Source of the DNA: Liolophura sinensis
Lineage: Eukaryota; Mollusca; Polyplacophora; Chitonida; Chitonidae
Length of the DNA stretch: 64,000 bases
Direction of reading: 5' to 3'
Assembly (NCBI RefSeq): GCF_032854445.1
Contig: NC_088302.1
Span: forward strand, 56,212,237-56,276,236
Shown piece by piece: positions 11,986 to 24,700 of this stretch. The translations under genes were made by a program, and so were the position numbers. The notes below the pieces were generated by a model. It was not told the origin of the DNA. It made no database searches and worked only from the letters and a program-made list of their open reading frames with translations. Position 1 is the stretch's first letter, and each line of letters starts with the position of its first letter.

Positions 11986-14900
11986 CTACTCCTCCCAAAC
12001 GTCGCCATATTTGTTTGTACCTTTGAGAAGAAAGAAGAGTACCAAAATTAATGGTCAAATGTATTTCCAGTTTCACTCCTAAGTATGGGTAAATATAGTC
12101 CCAGAAGCATGTATACATGCTATACATGATGCATGTTCCTAGGGATATGTCATTACAACCAATGTCTAGGTAATAGTGATTTTTCCTTTTTCCACAGTTG
12201 GCTTTATTATAAGAGGATATAAAACGACTGTTTTACAGCCATTTGTGGATGAGAGGAAATGATAAAACTTTCCACTGACAAAACATTTTATAACGATGTT
12301 TCATTTATTGCATACTTTATATGAGAGACCTTTTCAACAAATATCTGCAGTTGTCATGATGCGATGGATGATATGAAGTAAAAGATTTGCCCTATTTGTC
12401 AATTTCTTGCAACATGTCTTGAAACTTTTCATATTTATCATATTTATTGTGTATGTTTGCATGTGTGAGTGGATCCAATCATCACTCGATACAACAGAAG
12501 CCTTGATTTAGTGTAAAAAGCTACGATACTGACAGTAAAATAAAAAGAAAGCCCCTTGTGACATACTGTATTGTTTTTAAAGAAGAACATTTGACAAGCG
12601 AATGTTTACTAACAACGGACAACAGAAAATGCTGGCTGGAGTGAGCCTCAAACTCAAAACTGGCCGCCACTGTATAAGTGAAATATTCTTGAGTACAGCG
12701 TAAAACACAAATCAAACTAATAAATAAATCAAAGTATCTTGTACATTATGGATAACTCAGCTGGTAAGCAGTGGGGCATGACAACCACTGTTGTGAGTTT
12801 GAATCTTGCTCCAGCCAATACTTCTGATGGTTTTGATTTATCAGTGTATGAAACCATAGGTGCTGATGTAAATAGGTGCTGGTGCTTGACAGTATCCCCT
12901 GACCATGATTGCAAATTGAAATTGCAAACATGAAATTGTGCATAAATGATATCTGTTTAAAGGAATTTTCTGCATGAATTTATATAACGATATAACTACA
13001 ATGGTCACACAAATGTACCTGGTGGTTTGCTGAATGCTCTATTGGATCTTTTGAAAGGCCCACAACTGATCATACCTATTCATGTAGCTGTACCTACCTG
13101 GTTGCTGCCTGGGTTGTGGAGAGGGTGCTGGGGGTGGCCTGTGGTGACGGGACAAGTCCATATCCCTAGGGGATGGTGTTGGCCAGGGTCTTTTTGAGAA
13201 GTCACTTGGAGAACTGTCACCAGGGCCATCAGGTTTACTCTTCTGTTGAAACTCTGACCTGTTTTTCTTCCTCAATTCATCATAGTCTACATAGCTGCTG
13301 GGTGGAATACTTTGCCCTGAAGGCTTGGAATACAGGCTGTCATCTGAAAAAGCACAAGTGAAGTGGATTCTGTTTGTTTGATAGTTCTCCCCTGACTTGA
13401 GTTTTAGAAATACACCAAACCACAACCACATTATCATCATTGCAGATATATAAAACGTCAGAGCCTCCACTTTAACATAGCCTTCATCATCATTGCAGAC
13501 ATGCAGTGTGTACCACATCAGAACCTCCAATTTAACATAGCCTTCATAATCATTGCAGGCATATAAAACATCAGAGCCTCCACTTTAACATAGCCTTCAT
13601 CATCATTGCAGACATGCAGTGTGTACCACATCAGAACCTCTGTTTTAACATAGACTTCATCATCATTGCATACATATAAAACATCAGAGCCTCTGTTTTA
13701 ACACAGCCTCCATCATCAGTGCAGACATGCAGTGTGTACCACATCAGAGCCTCCACTTTAACACAGCCTTCATCATCATTGCAGACATGCAGTGTGTACC
13801 ACATCAGAACCTCCAATTTAACATAGCCTTCATAATCATTGCAGGCATATAAAACATCAGATCCTCCACTTTAACATAGCCTTCATCGTCAGTGCAGACA
13901 TGCAGTGTGTACCACATCAGAACCTCCATTTTAACATAGACTTCATCATCATTGCAGGCATATAAAACATCAGAGCCTCCACTTTAACATAGCCTTCATC
14001 ATCAGTGCAGACATGCAGTGTGTACCACATCAGAACCTCCATTTTAACATAGACTTCATAATCACTGCAGGCATATAAAACATCAGAGCCTCCACTTTAA
14101 CATAGCCTTCATCATCAGTGCAGACATGCAGTGTGTACCACATCAGAACCTCCGTTTTAACATAGACTTCATAATCACTGCAGGCATATAAAACATCAGA
14201 GCCTCCACTTTAACATAGCCTTCATCATCAGTGCAGACATGCAGTGTGTACCACATCAGAACCTCCGTTTTAACATAGACTTCATCATCATTGCAGGCAT
14301 ATAAAACATCAGAGCCTCCGTTTTAACACAGCCCTCATAATCATTGCAGACATGCAGTGTGTACCAAATCGAAACCTCCAATTTAACATAGTCTTCATCA
14401 TCATTGCAGGCATATAAAACATCAGAGCCTCCGTTTTAACATATAGTAGCCTTCATCAACATAGCAGACATGCAGTGTGTACCACATCAGAGACTTCATT
14501 TTTCTGTGTTTTAACACAGCCTTCATCATCACTGCAGACATGCAGTGTGTACCACACCAGAGCCTCTGTTTTAACACAGCCTACATCATCACTGCAGACA
14601 TACAGTGTGTACCACATCAGAGCTTTCATTGTTCTATGTTTTACCATAGCTTACATCATCATTGCAGACATACAGTGTGTACCACATCAGAGCCTTCATT
14701 TTTCTATGTTTTAACACAGCCTTTATCATCATTGCAGACATGCAGTGTGTACCACACCAGAGCCTCTGTTTTAACACAGCCTTCATCATCACTGCAGACT
14801 TGCAGTGTGTACCACACCAGAGCCTCTGTTTTAACATAGCCTTTATCATCATTGCAGACATACAGTGTCTACCACACCAGAGCCTCTGTTTTAACATAGC

Positions 14901-17900
14901 CTACATCATCACTGCAGACATACAGTGTGTACCACATCAGAGCCTTTGTTTTTCTATGTTTTAACACAGCCTTCATAATCATTGCAGACATATAAAACAT
15001 CAGAGCCTCCATGGAGCATGATGGCAGGACTGCTCGTTACAATTTCATGAAGAAGACATAACACATGACCAATGCACTATAGTTACAGTCTACCAAAGGG
15101 CTGTCAACTAGCTCTCTCCCACTGAGATTGTGAGTTAAAGGCCTGATCTACCCAACTCGACTGCATCCTCTCGTCAGGTACCTCTGTCGGCATTGAAGGT
15201 TATACAATATTACCTGCACTAAAGAGCTCATGGTTAAACTAACTAAACATCGTGGCCTCCAAGTTTTGGTGTCTGTGTTAAAGGTGGAGAAAACATAAAA
15301 ATGACATAAAGTTCCTATGAAAGAGTGTGAAAAGTTATTCCTACATGTGGTCTTCAATATTTTTTCCGATTTTTTCTTAAGGAGAAAAAGACACTTGAAA
15401 ATTTTTGTATGGTGGGTATTTGGGACCACCTTTTGGTATTTACAGTCTTTGTTGGATAATGTCATAAATGAGGATGTAACACAGGTTTAATAAATATTTT
15501 TGCACTAGAATTTGTTCTTTTCAGCTAACAGGCGTATAAAACCTTAATTTGGATCATATTTATATTTTTCATATGTTCATAAATATTATCATAATTTAGG
15601 TTAAGTGCATATGTTTCGATACAACAAATTTACACTCAAATACATTTATTAGACAAGCATCACATCCTTATTTAAAACATTGTTATGCAACAACGATAAA
15701 TGCCATAAGTTGGTCCCAAATACCCACCATATAAAAATATTTTCAAATGCCCTTTTCTCTTGAAAAAAAAAAATCCAAAAAACTATTAAAGACAATATTT
15801 GCAATTAAATTTTGACACTCTTTCATCTGATTTTTGTGGGGCCTCCGTGGCTCAGTCCGTTAGCACGCTAGCGCAGCGTAATGACCCAGGAGTTTCTCAC
15901 CAATGCGGTCGCTGTGAGTTCAAGTCCAGCTCGTGCTGGCTTCCTCTCCGGCCGTAAGTGGGAAGGTCAGCTAGCAACCTGCGGATGGTCATGGGTTTCC
16001 CCCGGGTCTGCCCGGTTTCCTCCCACCATAATGCTGGCCGCCGTCGTATAAGTGAAATATTCTCGAGTATGGCGTAAAACACCAATCAAATAAATAAATA
16101 AATAAATCTGATTTTTGCATCATTTTTGTTTTCTTCTCCTTTAGGTGTATCATAACGTTGCTCACAAGAAATCACAAAAGAACATGAATATGATCAATGG
16201 AAACCTTAAAACAATCATGAGAGAGTTTTCTTTTCTTTGAAGTGAACTACAATTTATATGTCTCAGTAATGATGGCCATGTATATCTACCACATGTGTGA
16301 CCTGCATAGTGTCCAGCATTTACTAGAGTTATGTCCCTTTTTACTTACTGTCTAGTGTTGGTCTCTGGCTGTCATCTAGACCCTGAGGTGTTGTGGAGGA
16401 ATCTCTGTCCGTGGTGAGCTCCAAAGAGCTACTGTATACTTCGTTCAGCGGTTTCTCCTGCTGGGGCTGCCTGCTAATTCTGGGTAACTCAGGCACAGAT
16501 GAGGATCTGACAAAGAACAGACACGATTATTCAAATGAGACCGCTGACATTTCACTTGTGCATGCTCATGTTTTGATGCTCACAACTGATGCAAGTAGTG
16601 CAGACTATTTTGTAGCTATACATGTACTACAAAAATTTCTTTTTATTATCAGGCTCAGTTCTCTCAATTGTTCATTGTTCATTTCCCTATACCGTCCAGT
16701 GTTATCTTTCACCTATTCATCTGCCAGCTACTGCTGCAGGCTAGTGTCGTTCCAGGACGTCTGCAACATTTCATTTCCATTATTATTTACAATAATCCAG
16801 CATGTATCACTTCTTGAGGAAACGTTTTCAAATATATTATCATTTACTTTTTAATGGAACAAAAACCATTCAAAGTTTTAAATGGATTGAATCTTTCACT
16901 TATCTAATGTTTGCCAGTATAGGTCTGTACATTATCACTGCACCAATTTCATTTGATAATGTCACAGAGCATGAACGAACCAATATGGTAGCACAAACTC
17001 ACATTTCTTCCATCGGTCGTAATCCACTTCTCTGTCTGACAGCATCGGCCAGGCGGCTATCTGGCAAGGCCAGAATTTTTCTCCTACACTCCCCCTGATA
17101 GGAGACTTTGCCAACCACATAACCTACAAAACCAGCCCCTGAAACAGAAAGTTCAAGATTGACTGCCTGAGCCTGAAACCCCATTCACACTTAGACATTT
17201 AATTTAATATTGATAATGTCCTGTTTACAGTATACTCAATCTGGCACTGAGTGATTAGATGATTATTCGAATGACATTAGTCTACAATACGCTACAATAT
17301 AAACCAAGACTTTGCCAACACACACAAAAAAAAAACAACAATTTAAAAGATCCAGGTCAAGATACATATCACAGTAAAATAACAAAGAATATCTTTACAA
17401 AACAAAAGCACACAGGGGAAAGAATCTGTTTTCTACTGACCTATACTCTTCAACAGAGATCCATATTTAGGATGACGCGCAAGATAACCTGCAAAATATA
17501 TCGTAACCATACTGAATTACCACAATCCACTAAAAGACAGACGCAGTTGAGTGATCAGTAATAATTTAACAATTATTAACAGCCAAGTAATATGCTTGAA
17601 AAAGATGCTGTGGGGTTTTTTTATGTTTATTGAACACGTTTATAGATTTCCATGTCACAGGACAAAATTGATGACACATGATTGAGAACAAAACTTGACC
17701 TTTAATTTGTTGAGCACTCATACATCTAGTTTATGAGGGTCACCGGGAAGTAGTATGTGCAGCATGCACATTTTTGAGGTGAAGCTGGTTAAAACACAAC
17801 ATGCATTACACTATTTATAATTTTAACAAATAATTTTTATCCACAGGCACATCAATTGAAAAGTGAGGACAGATGCCTTAAAGTAGGCATTTTTGTTAAC

Positions 17901-20900
17901 ATACAAACCTTTGTTTACCGCAAACTGGGTAGCTGTGATCATGGCGAGGGATAGTGGTACACCTGCATACCAACATAATATAAAATGTCATCATTGGTAT
18001 GGTACATATACGTATGTCTGTGTATACTACCTTAAAAGAAAAAAGATGATAAATACAGGTATGTAAACTTTCCAATTTTGACAATACATGTGGCTGATAC
18101 TGTAAATTTGGCAATAAACTTGCAAAATACACTGGATCAGAATGACTCATAATGTGCAAATGAATAATCTCACCCCGATAAACTAAATTTTATGAATATT
18201 ACCGTACATCTTAAATATATGTACATATAAAAGGGGTATGATTTATGTGACTACCTTTCAAAATATGTTATTTTGGGCTTCTTTACTACATCTTTGTCTA
18301 TGAATATTTCGTCACTCAAATTCTTACTCATGCTGACTGTTCTGATTTAAATATATAATCTCTCCCGCCTCTAGCACTTCTGGAACATTACATTACAAAA
18401 AAGTTTGTAAATTACACAAAAAAAACAAAAAACAAAAAAGAAAACAGATCCTAAACAATACAGCCTTAAAAAACAGATTGTTCCTGTGATCACAGTCATT
18501 CAAGGGGTAATTTACCCATGTACTTTAAATCATCAACCTTTACGAACTCTTAAAAACATTTTCAGTGAAATTTCTGCATACTACCATTATGAAAATGACA
18601 CCAAAGATTATTTGTTTGTGTCATTAAAAATGTAAGCTTCAGAAAACTGTGCACATGATTGCTCTATACCTCACAGTTCTCTCAAAATGTTGAACAATAT
18701 TGGTCATATTTTTTTTTCACACTACTTTCACACAGTCCTAAGTTGGCAGAAAAGGATGATTAGCTAGCCCTTTACATTATTAAGCTTCATGGATGTTCAG
18801 GTTGCTAATCTGCACCACATGGGGTCAGAGTCAGTGACACCGAGGCTTGAACATTTCCAAACATTACCTTTATTTTTATCCATGAATAAAAAATGAAGAA
18901 AGTATCAAGCGACAATTATACTGAACATGTAAATTCCAAAACTGTCTCAAAGCATGTCCCTGTCTAACAGGCAAGCTAACATATGCTTTTTGGGCTGCCT
19001 AAAGTTCGACTACTTTGGCGAATGCATTTTAGAGTATTGTCTATTCACAGCCACATAAATAAATGTAACAAATTGCCATGCACATGTTTTTCACTGATAA
19101 AGACCTGATTGACCAGTATTTGTTGTTAAGCTCTTTAACATGTATGGGTAAGTCCGAGCCTTGCGCATATGGTGTTTCATAAACTCATTCAAAAGAGTTG
19201 TGTTTTCCTGCCATTTCAGTTTGAAAACCATCAGTTATACATGTAACATACTCAGGGCAAAGTTTCCAAAACTAACACATGTTCAAACCTCATTCTCGCA
19301 TTTGATGTGACAGCCTATTAACATGTCTGTACATCAGTAAATTGGCATTGAACCAGACATTCCCTGATTTCAAAAATGGTGATCATAAACTCCACACTGA
19401 TTGCACTGATTGAGCATTGTATTGGCATGTGTGGAATTGGACGCCCATTACCAACTTCATATTGCAACAATTGTAAACAATGTGTTAAAGCAAGGCTACT
19501 TCCATCCCTGACATATTCTCACAGTTATGTGTCCCTAAATGTCTTACAGGTCAATGACAGCTTACAGATTTCAACAATGACTGATATTTTTACAGGAATA
19601 ATTCTAAACAATTGAAAAAAAACAACAGGTGGTTGGATTGCTTCCCTGCTGTGAGCCTACACTGACAAGGTGTGAAGACGTATGTATGTTCCCATGCAAG
19701 CAAACTGTGTGAAAACAGATTTTCTCCTGAAAGCAAACATGCAATGCTGACTGTAATTTTGGTAAATTGGAGCAATACTGATGCTCATGTTTAACAATAT
19801 TGCGTTCAAAATACGGAAAAGACAAAAAAAAAAAAAAGTTTGAGTCAACCCGATTTTAGTGGGTTGATCGGGTTAGCCGTAACAGAAAATGTTTTAAAGA
19901 TGGCCTTAGCGAAGTTAGAGATGACAGATGGACTTACTTACTACATGCAAAACTACATCAGTTGTTCATATATGCGTATACTTACATCTGAACCAAAAGC
20001 TTTCTGTACTGCATTCTTTCAGCACTCTAATCTCATCCTTTGACAAGTCTGGGGGCCTCTTTAAAAAATAAAAATGTATGAATGATATTTACCAGGACTT
20101 GATACATCATCATTTTCAGAAAAAATATGCATCTCCTTTCTGGCTGGTATCAGTCAGCTATCACTTCATTACATGGAAGGCTATAAATTAATTGGGGATT
20201 TTCCATATTTTCCAGGCAAGAAGCCACATCTGCATTTTAGACTGCATTCTACTTCACTCACCATAACTGAGAAGTAGTTGACAAATTAGCACCCAGCCGC
20301 AGAAGCTGGCCTTTCAAGTTTGAGGCCGAAGCTGCTTTTCACATCTAATGAAACATCAGCATTTCAAATAATGCTATATTTAGACTGCTTTTGCAACTTC
20401 AAAAGGGAATATGGATTGCAATGTAGAATGTCAATGAAATGGTATTTAATGGATTAGTAAAGCATGAACACTATAGGCAGTGAAGTGAAAATTAGCACCA
20501 TTGGCTGTACTGCGAGACCTTGCAACATATCCTCTAACAACAAAGTACCTGTCTGAAATGTAACTGTGGCTTATACATGTATGCAACACACAAAATACTC
20601 TGGCCTCCTCCTGGAATTTATTACGAGCAACAACTCAAATGACTGTATAGAGTAAGGGTCTACAATACAAAGGCCTAATATCCAACCATATGTTCACCAA
20701 GAGGAGATGACCTTTAACAGAGATACATACTAGTTATAGTATATACAACTGTAAAGATAGCATGCCTGCACAGCACAATGACCCAGGAGCCTTCCACCAA
20801 CGCAGATGCAAGTTCAAGTCCAGCTCATACTGGCTTACTCTCCGGCCATACGTGGTAAGGCCTTCCAGCAACCTGTGGAACAGGATAGTCATGGGCTTGG

Positions 20901-21713
20901 CTAATGCTTTACTTTGGTTTCCTCCACCATAATGCTGGTCGCGATCATATTAGTGAAATATTCTTGAGTATGGCGTAAAACAAATAAATAAGCAAATTCT
21001 AACATAATGCTGGCCGCAATATTCTTGATTAAGGCGTAAAAAACCAATCAAATGAATAAATAAATAAATCCCACCATAATGCTGGCCGCCGTCGTATAAG
21101 TGAAATATTCTTGATTACGGCTTAAAAAAAAACAATCAAATAAATGAATAAAAAAAAAGATTTTTAATGTAGTGATCGTTTCCACAGTGCCAGTATGCCA
21201 CGCAAAAATAAGTAGTGCTACAATTTCAACGCCAGATATTCTTCGTTCTCTTGACCTCAAAACTTTAAACTTCGTACACTGCTTCGTAATTTGAGCTACG
21301 ATAACCGGACCCTTGGTGATGACAAGCAAAAGAGAAGTGAAGCAACAATCATTGGTTGGTGTGATGAACAGATTGTTAATGTTCTGCTTGACTTCGAACC
21401 TGGGGGAAATGTGGTCGTTCGTGACGATGATGTGCATCTGGATGTGCACCAGACGACCCAGGAGTTCCAGACATCGCAAGAGCCGATCACAATTCCGTCG
21501 TCTGCAAATTTTAAACCATACCCCCATACAGCATTGCAAATTTTATTACTTTGAGTCTGCAGCAATATTCATGTTATTTTTTCAAGTGATATGTAGCCAG
21601 TGTAATAAATGAGTTCAGTATTTATTTGTTAATTGTATGATTAATATATGGACGATCCGCATTGTTTATCTGTTTTTGATGTGTGCGGCTTTTACTTACA
21701 AACTTCCGGTCAT
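11986..21713 (-). CDS. OCIAD1: OCIA domain-containing protein 1 (Asrij), complete
   Basis: Eight exons, 253 codons, all phases consistent: 21700-21713, 19986-20056, 17909-17962, 17441-17488, 17003-17138, 16349-16506, 13098-13343, 11986-12020. The OCIA domain spans about residues 6-100: EIRVLKECSTESFWFR, then two hydrophobic segments (about 29-50 and 57-75) around GYLARHPKYGSLLKS and GYVVGKVSYQGEC. Residues 109-243 are low-complexity, rich in Ser, Pro and Gln, but keep the conserved YDELRKKNR block. The C-terminus TNKYGDVWEE matches the end of vertebrate OCIAD1. Family members sit in mitochondrial and endosomal membranes; they are linked to respiratory-complex assembly and, in flies, to blood-cell maintenance. 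Length agrees with about 245 aa in human. The first exon (14 coding bases, MTGS) was chosen because its GTAAGT donor has the right phase. It is the least certain exon. Divergent neighbour: torsin. Confidence 0.93.
12655..12735 (+). mobile_element. SINE 3'-end fragment
   Basis: GGCCGCCACTGTATAAGTG, then AATATTCTTGAGTACAGCG and an AATAAATAAATC tail. It lies in the last OCIAD1 intron. Confidence 0.7.
12746..12825 (+). repeat. tRNA-like SINE head, second type
   Basis: GGATAACTCAGCTGGTAAGC resembles an A-box and GAGTTTGAATC a B-box at tRNA spacing. The following 120 bases are unrelated to the main SINE. Possibly a different SINE family or an old tRNA-derived copy. Confidence 0.35.
13420..15010. 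repeat. Composite minisatellite in an OCIAD1 intron
   Basis: Two related subunits of about 55 bases alternate. One carries GCAGACATGCAGTGTGTACC, the other GCAGGCATATAAAACATCAG, each followed by a CCTCCATTTTAACATAG-like block and CTTCATCATCATT. The left part (to about 14,440) is a regular A-B dimer of about 110 bases. The right part consists mostly of A-type units with CTATGTTTTA insertions. It begins roughly 75 bases from the exon 7 acceptor (13,344). Confidence 0.9.
15279..16143. mobile_element. Inverted-repeat (foldback/MITE) element, interrupted by a SINE
   Basis: Left arm about 15,281-15,433 and right arm about 15,712-16,141 are inverted copies. GGTGGGTATTTGGGACCA near 15,412 is mirrored by TGGTCCCAAATACCCACC near 15,711. 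ATGAAAGAGTGT near 15,318 is mirrored by ACACTCTTTCAT near 15,816. AAGG and CCTT ends lie inside TA at 15279-15280 and 16142-16143, suggesting a TA target duplication. The right arm is split by the SINE at 15837-16106. All of it lies in the OCIAD1 intron between exons 6 and 7. Confidence 0.75.
15837..16106 (+). mobile_element. Full-length SINE with 11-base target duplication
   Basis: Intact copy: head GGCCTCCGTGGCTCAGT, B-box GAGTTCAAGTCC, body CTTCCTCTCCGGCCGTAAGT, tail AATATTCTCGAGTATGGCG and (AAAT)n. TCTGATTTTTG is present on both sides (15826-15836 and 16107-16117), an exact 11-base duplication. This supports a fairly recent, LINE-dependent insertion. Confidence 0.95.
20755..21150 (+). mobile_element. 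SINE followed by two extra SINE tails
   Basis: A degenerate SINE (B-box CAAGTTCAAGTCC near 20,811; body to about 20,990) is followed directly by a second 3' tail (about 21,001-21,065) and a third (about 21,066-21,150). Each runs from AATGCTGGCCGC to CCAATCAAAT or a similar A-rich end. It lies in OCIAD1 intron 1. Confidence 0.8.
21180..21560. other. Unassigned segment with overlapping open frames
   Basis: Within OCIAD1 intron 1. The plus frame 21291-21554 gives an acidic peptide (GWCDEQIVNVLLDFEPGG, then VVVRDDDVHLDVHQ). Other frames on both strands are also open and richer in Cys, Trp and Ser. I recognise no domain. It could be an unannotated exon, a decayed element or 5' regulatory DNA. Confidence 0.3.
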
Positions 21714-21780
21714 GTTTGCTTTCGATTTAGGAAAACTGCAATGTGATTTGTTTGCCTCATATTTGTGATAAGATTTAGTG
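21700..21780. promoter_or_regulatory. Shared divergent promoter region of OCIAD1 and torsin
   Basis: Only 67 bases separate the OCIAD1 ATG (minus, 21713) from the torsin ATG (plus, 21781). No TATA box is visible. An ETS-type motif ACCGGAAGT lies at 21702-21710 on the minus strand, inside the first OCIAD1 codons. ETS/GABP sites are common in TATA-less bidirectional promoters. Transcription starts are not visible; the 5' UTRs may overlap. Confidence 0.5.
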
Positions 21781-24700
21781 ATGAACTCAAGATTAACCTT
21801 AACATGCCTTTTTCTGGGCATTTCTTTTCACATATCATCATGTTTCGACCCAATTTCTCTTGGAGCGGGGGCTGCAATAGGTGTGGGATCAGCTGTAATC
21901 GGAGGCTGGACGTTCGTGCAGTGTCGAATTTTCGAGTGTTGTAATAGCCGATGGGTGAACACTAACATGACAGGTACGTAATCTGGAGTTATTTTCTCCA
22001 TTTAGGTTGACAGGGAGACCGTTTTGACACTTGATTATCAGTAGACTCTGTTGGCTTTTTAGGGATTTGTTAAGCAGAGGTTGCTGTACGTGGTAGAAGG
22101 ACTTAAATTCATTCAGTAACTTGCGTTTAGCAATGAAGTGGATGGACCACCAATATACTTGCAAATATGTAAAGAGCTGCAATATTAAACACTTTCTTAT
22201 GTGTTGTTGGCGCCAAATAAGCATCTTGTGTGCGCGATTTCTTCAAATGAAAATAATACCTGCATCACAAGCAGTTGTACATTGTATTCGACCTCTCACA
22301 GCAAGAAGAAATTTCATTGATAAGCTGGCATTTTCGTTCCGTCTCATTTTTCAACTTTGAGATTATCAAGGATTGCCACAATTTACATTTTATAATTGGA
22401 TTGAATTAGTCTGTGTTTAAGAATTCATGTGGTCATTATTTTATTTTTTTCAGAAGGCAGCAATAATCCATTATTAAGGCATTCATAAATCTGTCAGTCT
22501 TGTTTCTGAAGGCGTCTTTCTGTACCTCTAGCCACCGCATTGTTCCAGTGGAAGCTACACTGTGTCTAATGCTACTGATAGCAAACATATGCGCTATTCA
22601 GTGTGACACTGTGTTTCAGTATTGTTTTGGTAAAATGTGACACAAAAAATTTAGGCCTGTTAGATTTAACTCATATATTTACAGACATAAATTCATACTG
22701 TAGTTTTTCTTGAATTCACTAAAATCTGCCTAGATAAATTCTCAAGCTAAGTTACCATAATTTACCACAAATTTATGGGTAGATACATGTACTACTTACA
22801 CAAATTATTTGTGTGAAATTGGATAAGACTGGATTGGTCTGGTTGATGTTTTGCTCCCTACATTAGAATATTTTACTATTATGACTAACACCAAGGAGCC
22901 TCTAACGAATGCAGTCAGTGTGAGCTCAAGTCCTGCTCACGCTGGCTTCCTCTCCGCCCGTAAGTGGGAAGGTCCTGCAGCAATCTGTGGCTTGTCATGG
23001 ATTTCCCTCGGTCTCTGCCTGGTTTCCTCCCACCATAATGCTGGTCATTGTTGTATAAGTTAAATATTCTTGTGTACGGCATAAAACGTCAATCAAATCA
23101 AATCATAGATGGATTCTAGGTTGCTCAAATACAATGGTACATTTATGGTATAAGCTAAAGTTATGTCCCTTTACATAGTGATATGGCCTGTTGATGAATA
23201 GGGTTGTGTTGTAACTTTTAAATAATAGTTTATTGTAAAAGTTCTCTGCTTCATAACTAAGACGTTAATGATCATGGCAAAGGAATGCTTATTTCACTTC
23301 CAGACACTTCACTTCATTTTTGGGACACCTGGTCTGCTCATTTTAGCCAATATATGTGTAATTGTAGCAGGAATATTGAATTTCTTTTTTCTCACATAGA
23401 CCATTTAATGAACAACGTGCTGATATCTTTACTTTTCCAAAAATCTGGTAAAGAAATGTAGTGTTCTGCTTTCAACACTACTAATATCTGTCCCAAAAAT
23501 AAGTCAAAATGGTGGTAGAAGCCACCAGATAAACTGACATACATGTAGACACATGGGAAGGCTTCAGGATATTTGGCTTGTCTTTTTTTAAGCATATGTG
23601 ATATCCAGAAGGCTGATGGAAGGTGTGACTTTAAATGATGAGAATTGGATAAATACCTTTTTGAATGTGTTTTTTTTTGTTTATTAATAATATTGATGTA
23701 CACCAATATTAATGCTTTCAGGTCTGGCTAGCAGACTTGAGAGCCAGCTGTATGGACAGCACCTGGCAGTGTCTACAATTGCCAAGCACATCTCCGCTCA
23801 CATGCGCAATCCTAACCCCACCAAAGCTCTGGGCCTGTCGTTTCAAGGCTGGACTGGTACGGGGAAAAACTACGCCAGCCAGATACTGGCTAAGCACATC
23901 TACAGAAATGGCATGCGGAGTAAATATGTCCACCTGATATCTGCCACAAGGGAGTTTCCTCATGCAGACAAAGTTCAACAGTATAAGGTTTGTCATTGGA
24001 TGTTTATGTTTGAAAAATTGTACAGAAAATATAAAATGTAAAATTACATATAGCCAACTGAAGTATAATATCTGCAAGTTTTAATTCTTGTTCCGACTTA
24101 CATGACCTGAAGTAACTCCTGCTAATGCAAAACCATCAGACCAATCAGAATCATCATTTCTATATGAGCATGCATTAAAAGCCTATCGTACTTTACTTTG
24201 AAACATGAAAGCAAGAATCTGATTGGACTAATGCACATTAGTGACAGTGTAGGAGTATGTATTACTTCCGATCTAGGGAGCAGCCATTCATGATGCAAAA
24301 GTGCTACCTGTGGATATCCTCAACACCTTCCTGTAACTTTTTTAACAGGAGAACTTGAAACAGTGGATCGAAGGCAACATTACAAAGTGTGAGAGGTCAT
24401 TATTTATATTTGATGAAATGGACAAGTTACCTAATGGACTGCTTGACGTTATAAAGCCCTATTTGGAGTACTATGAGGATATCAGTGGGGTTGTGTATAG
24501 AAAAGCCATCTTTATTTTTCTCAGGTATGTGTCTTTACATGCAGATCTAAATTTCTAGCACATTTTAGCAGGAAACAATGAATGACACATTGAAAATATG
24601 TGAAGTATGAAACTAATATTACCTTGTAGGTGCATATTACGTGTTACCTGTGTGTAGTTGTCAACTGAAGTGGGTATGGCTGTGGGTTCCCCCTGGGCTC

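Noticed and set aside
15839-15930. A tRNA gene (A- and B-boxes present)
   Set aside because: It is the head of a SINE with a body, a tail and target duplications; the cloverleaf is not maintained.
18240-18340. Possible extra OCIAD1 exon beginning MSKNLSDEYS
   Set aside because: A stop follows at once. The exon at 19986-20056 supplies the conserved FWFR block and joins the next exon in phase.
21048-21539. 163-codon minus-strand frame
   Set aside because: One end runs into SINE tails and overlapping frames are equally open; no domain. Only the shared segment is reported, as unassigned.
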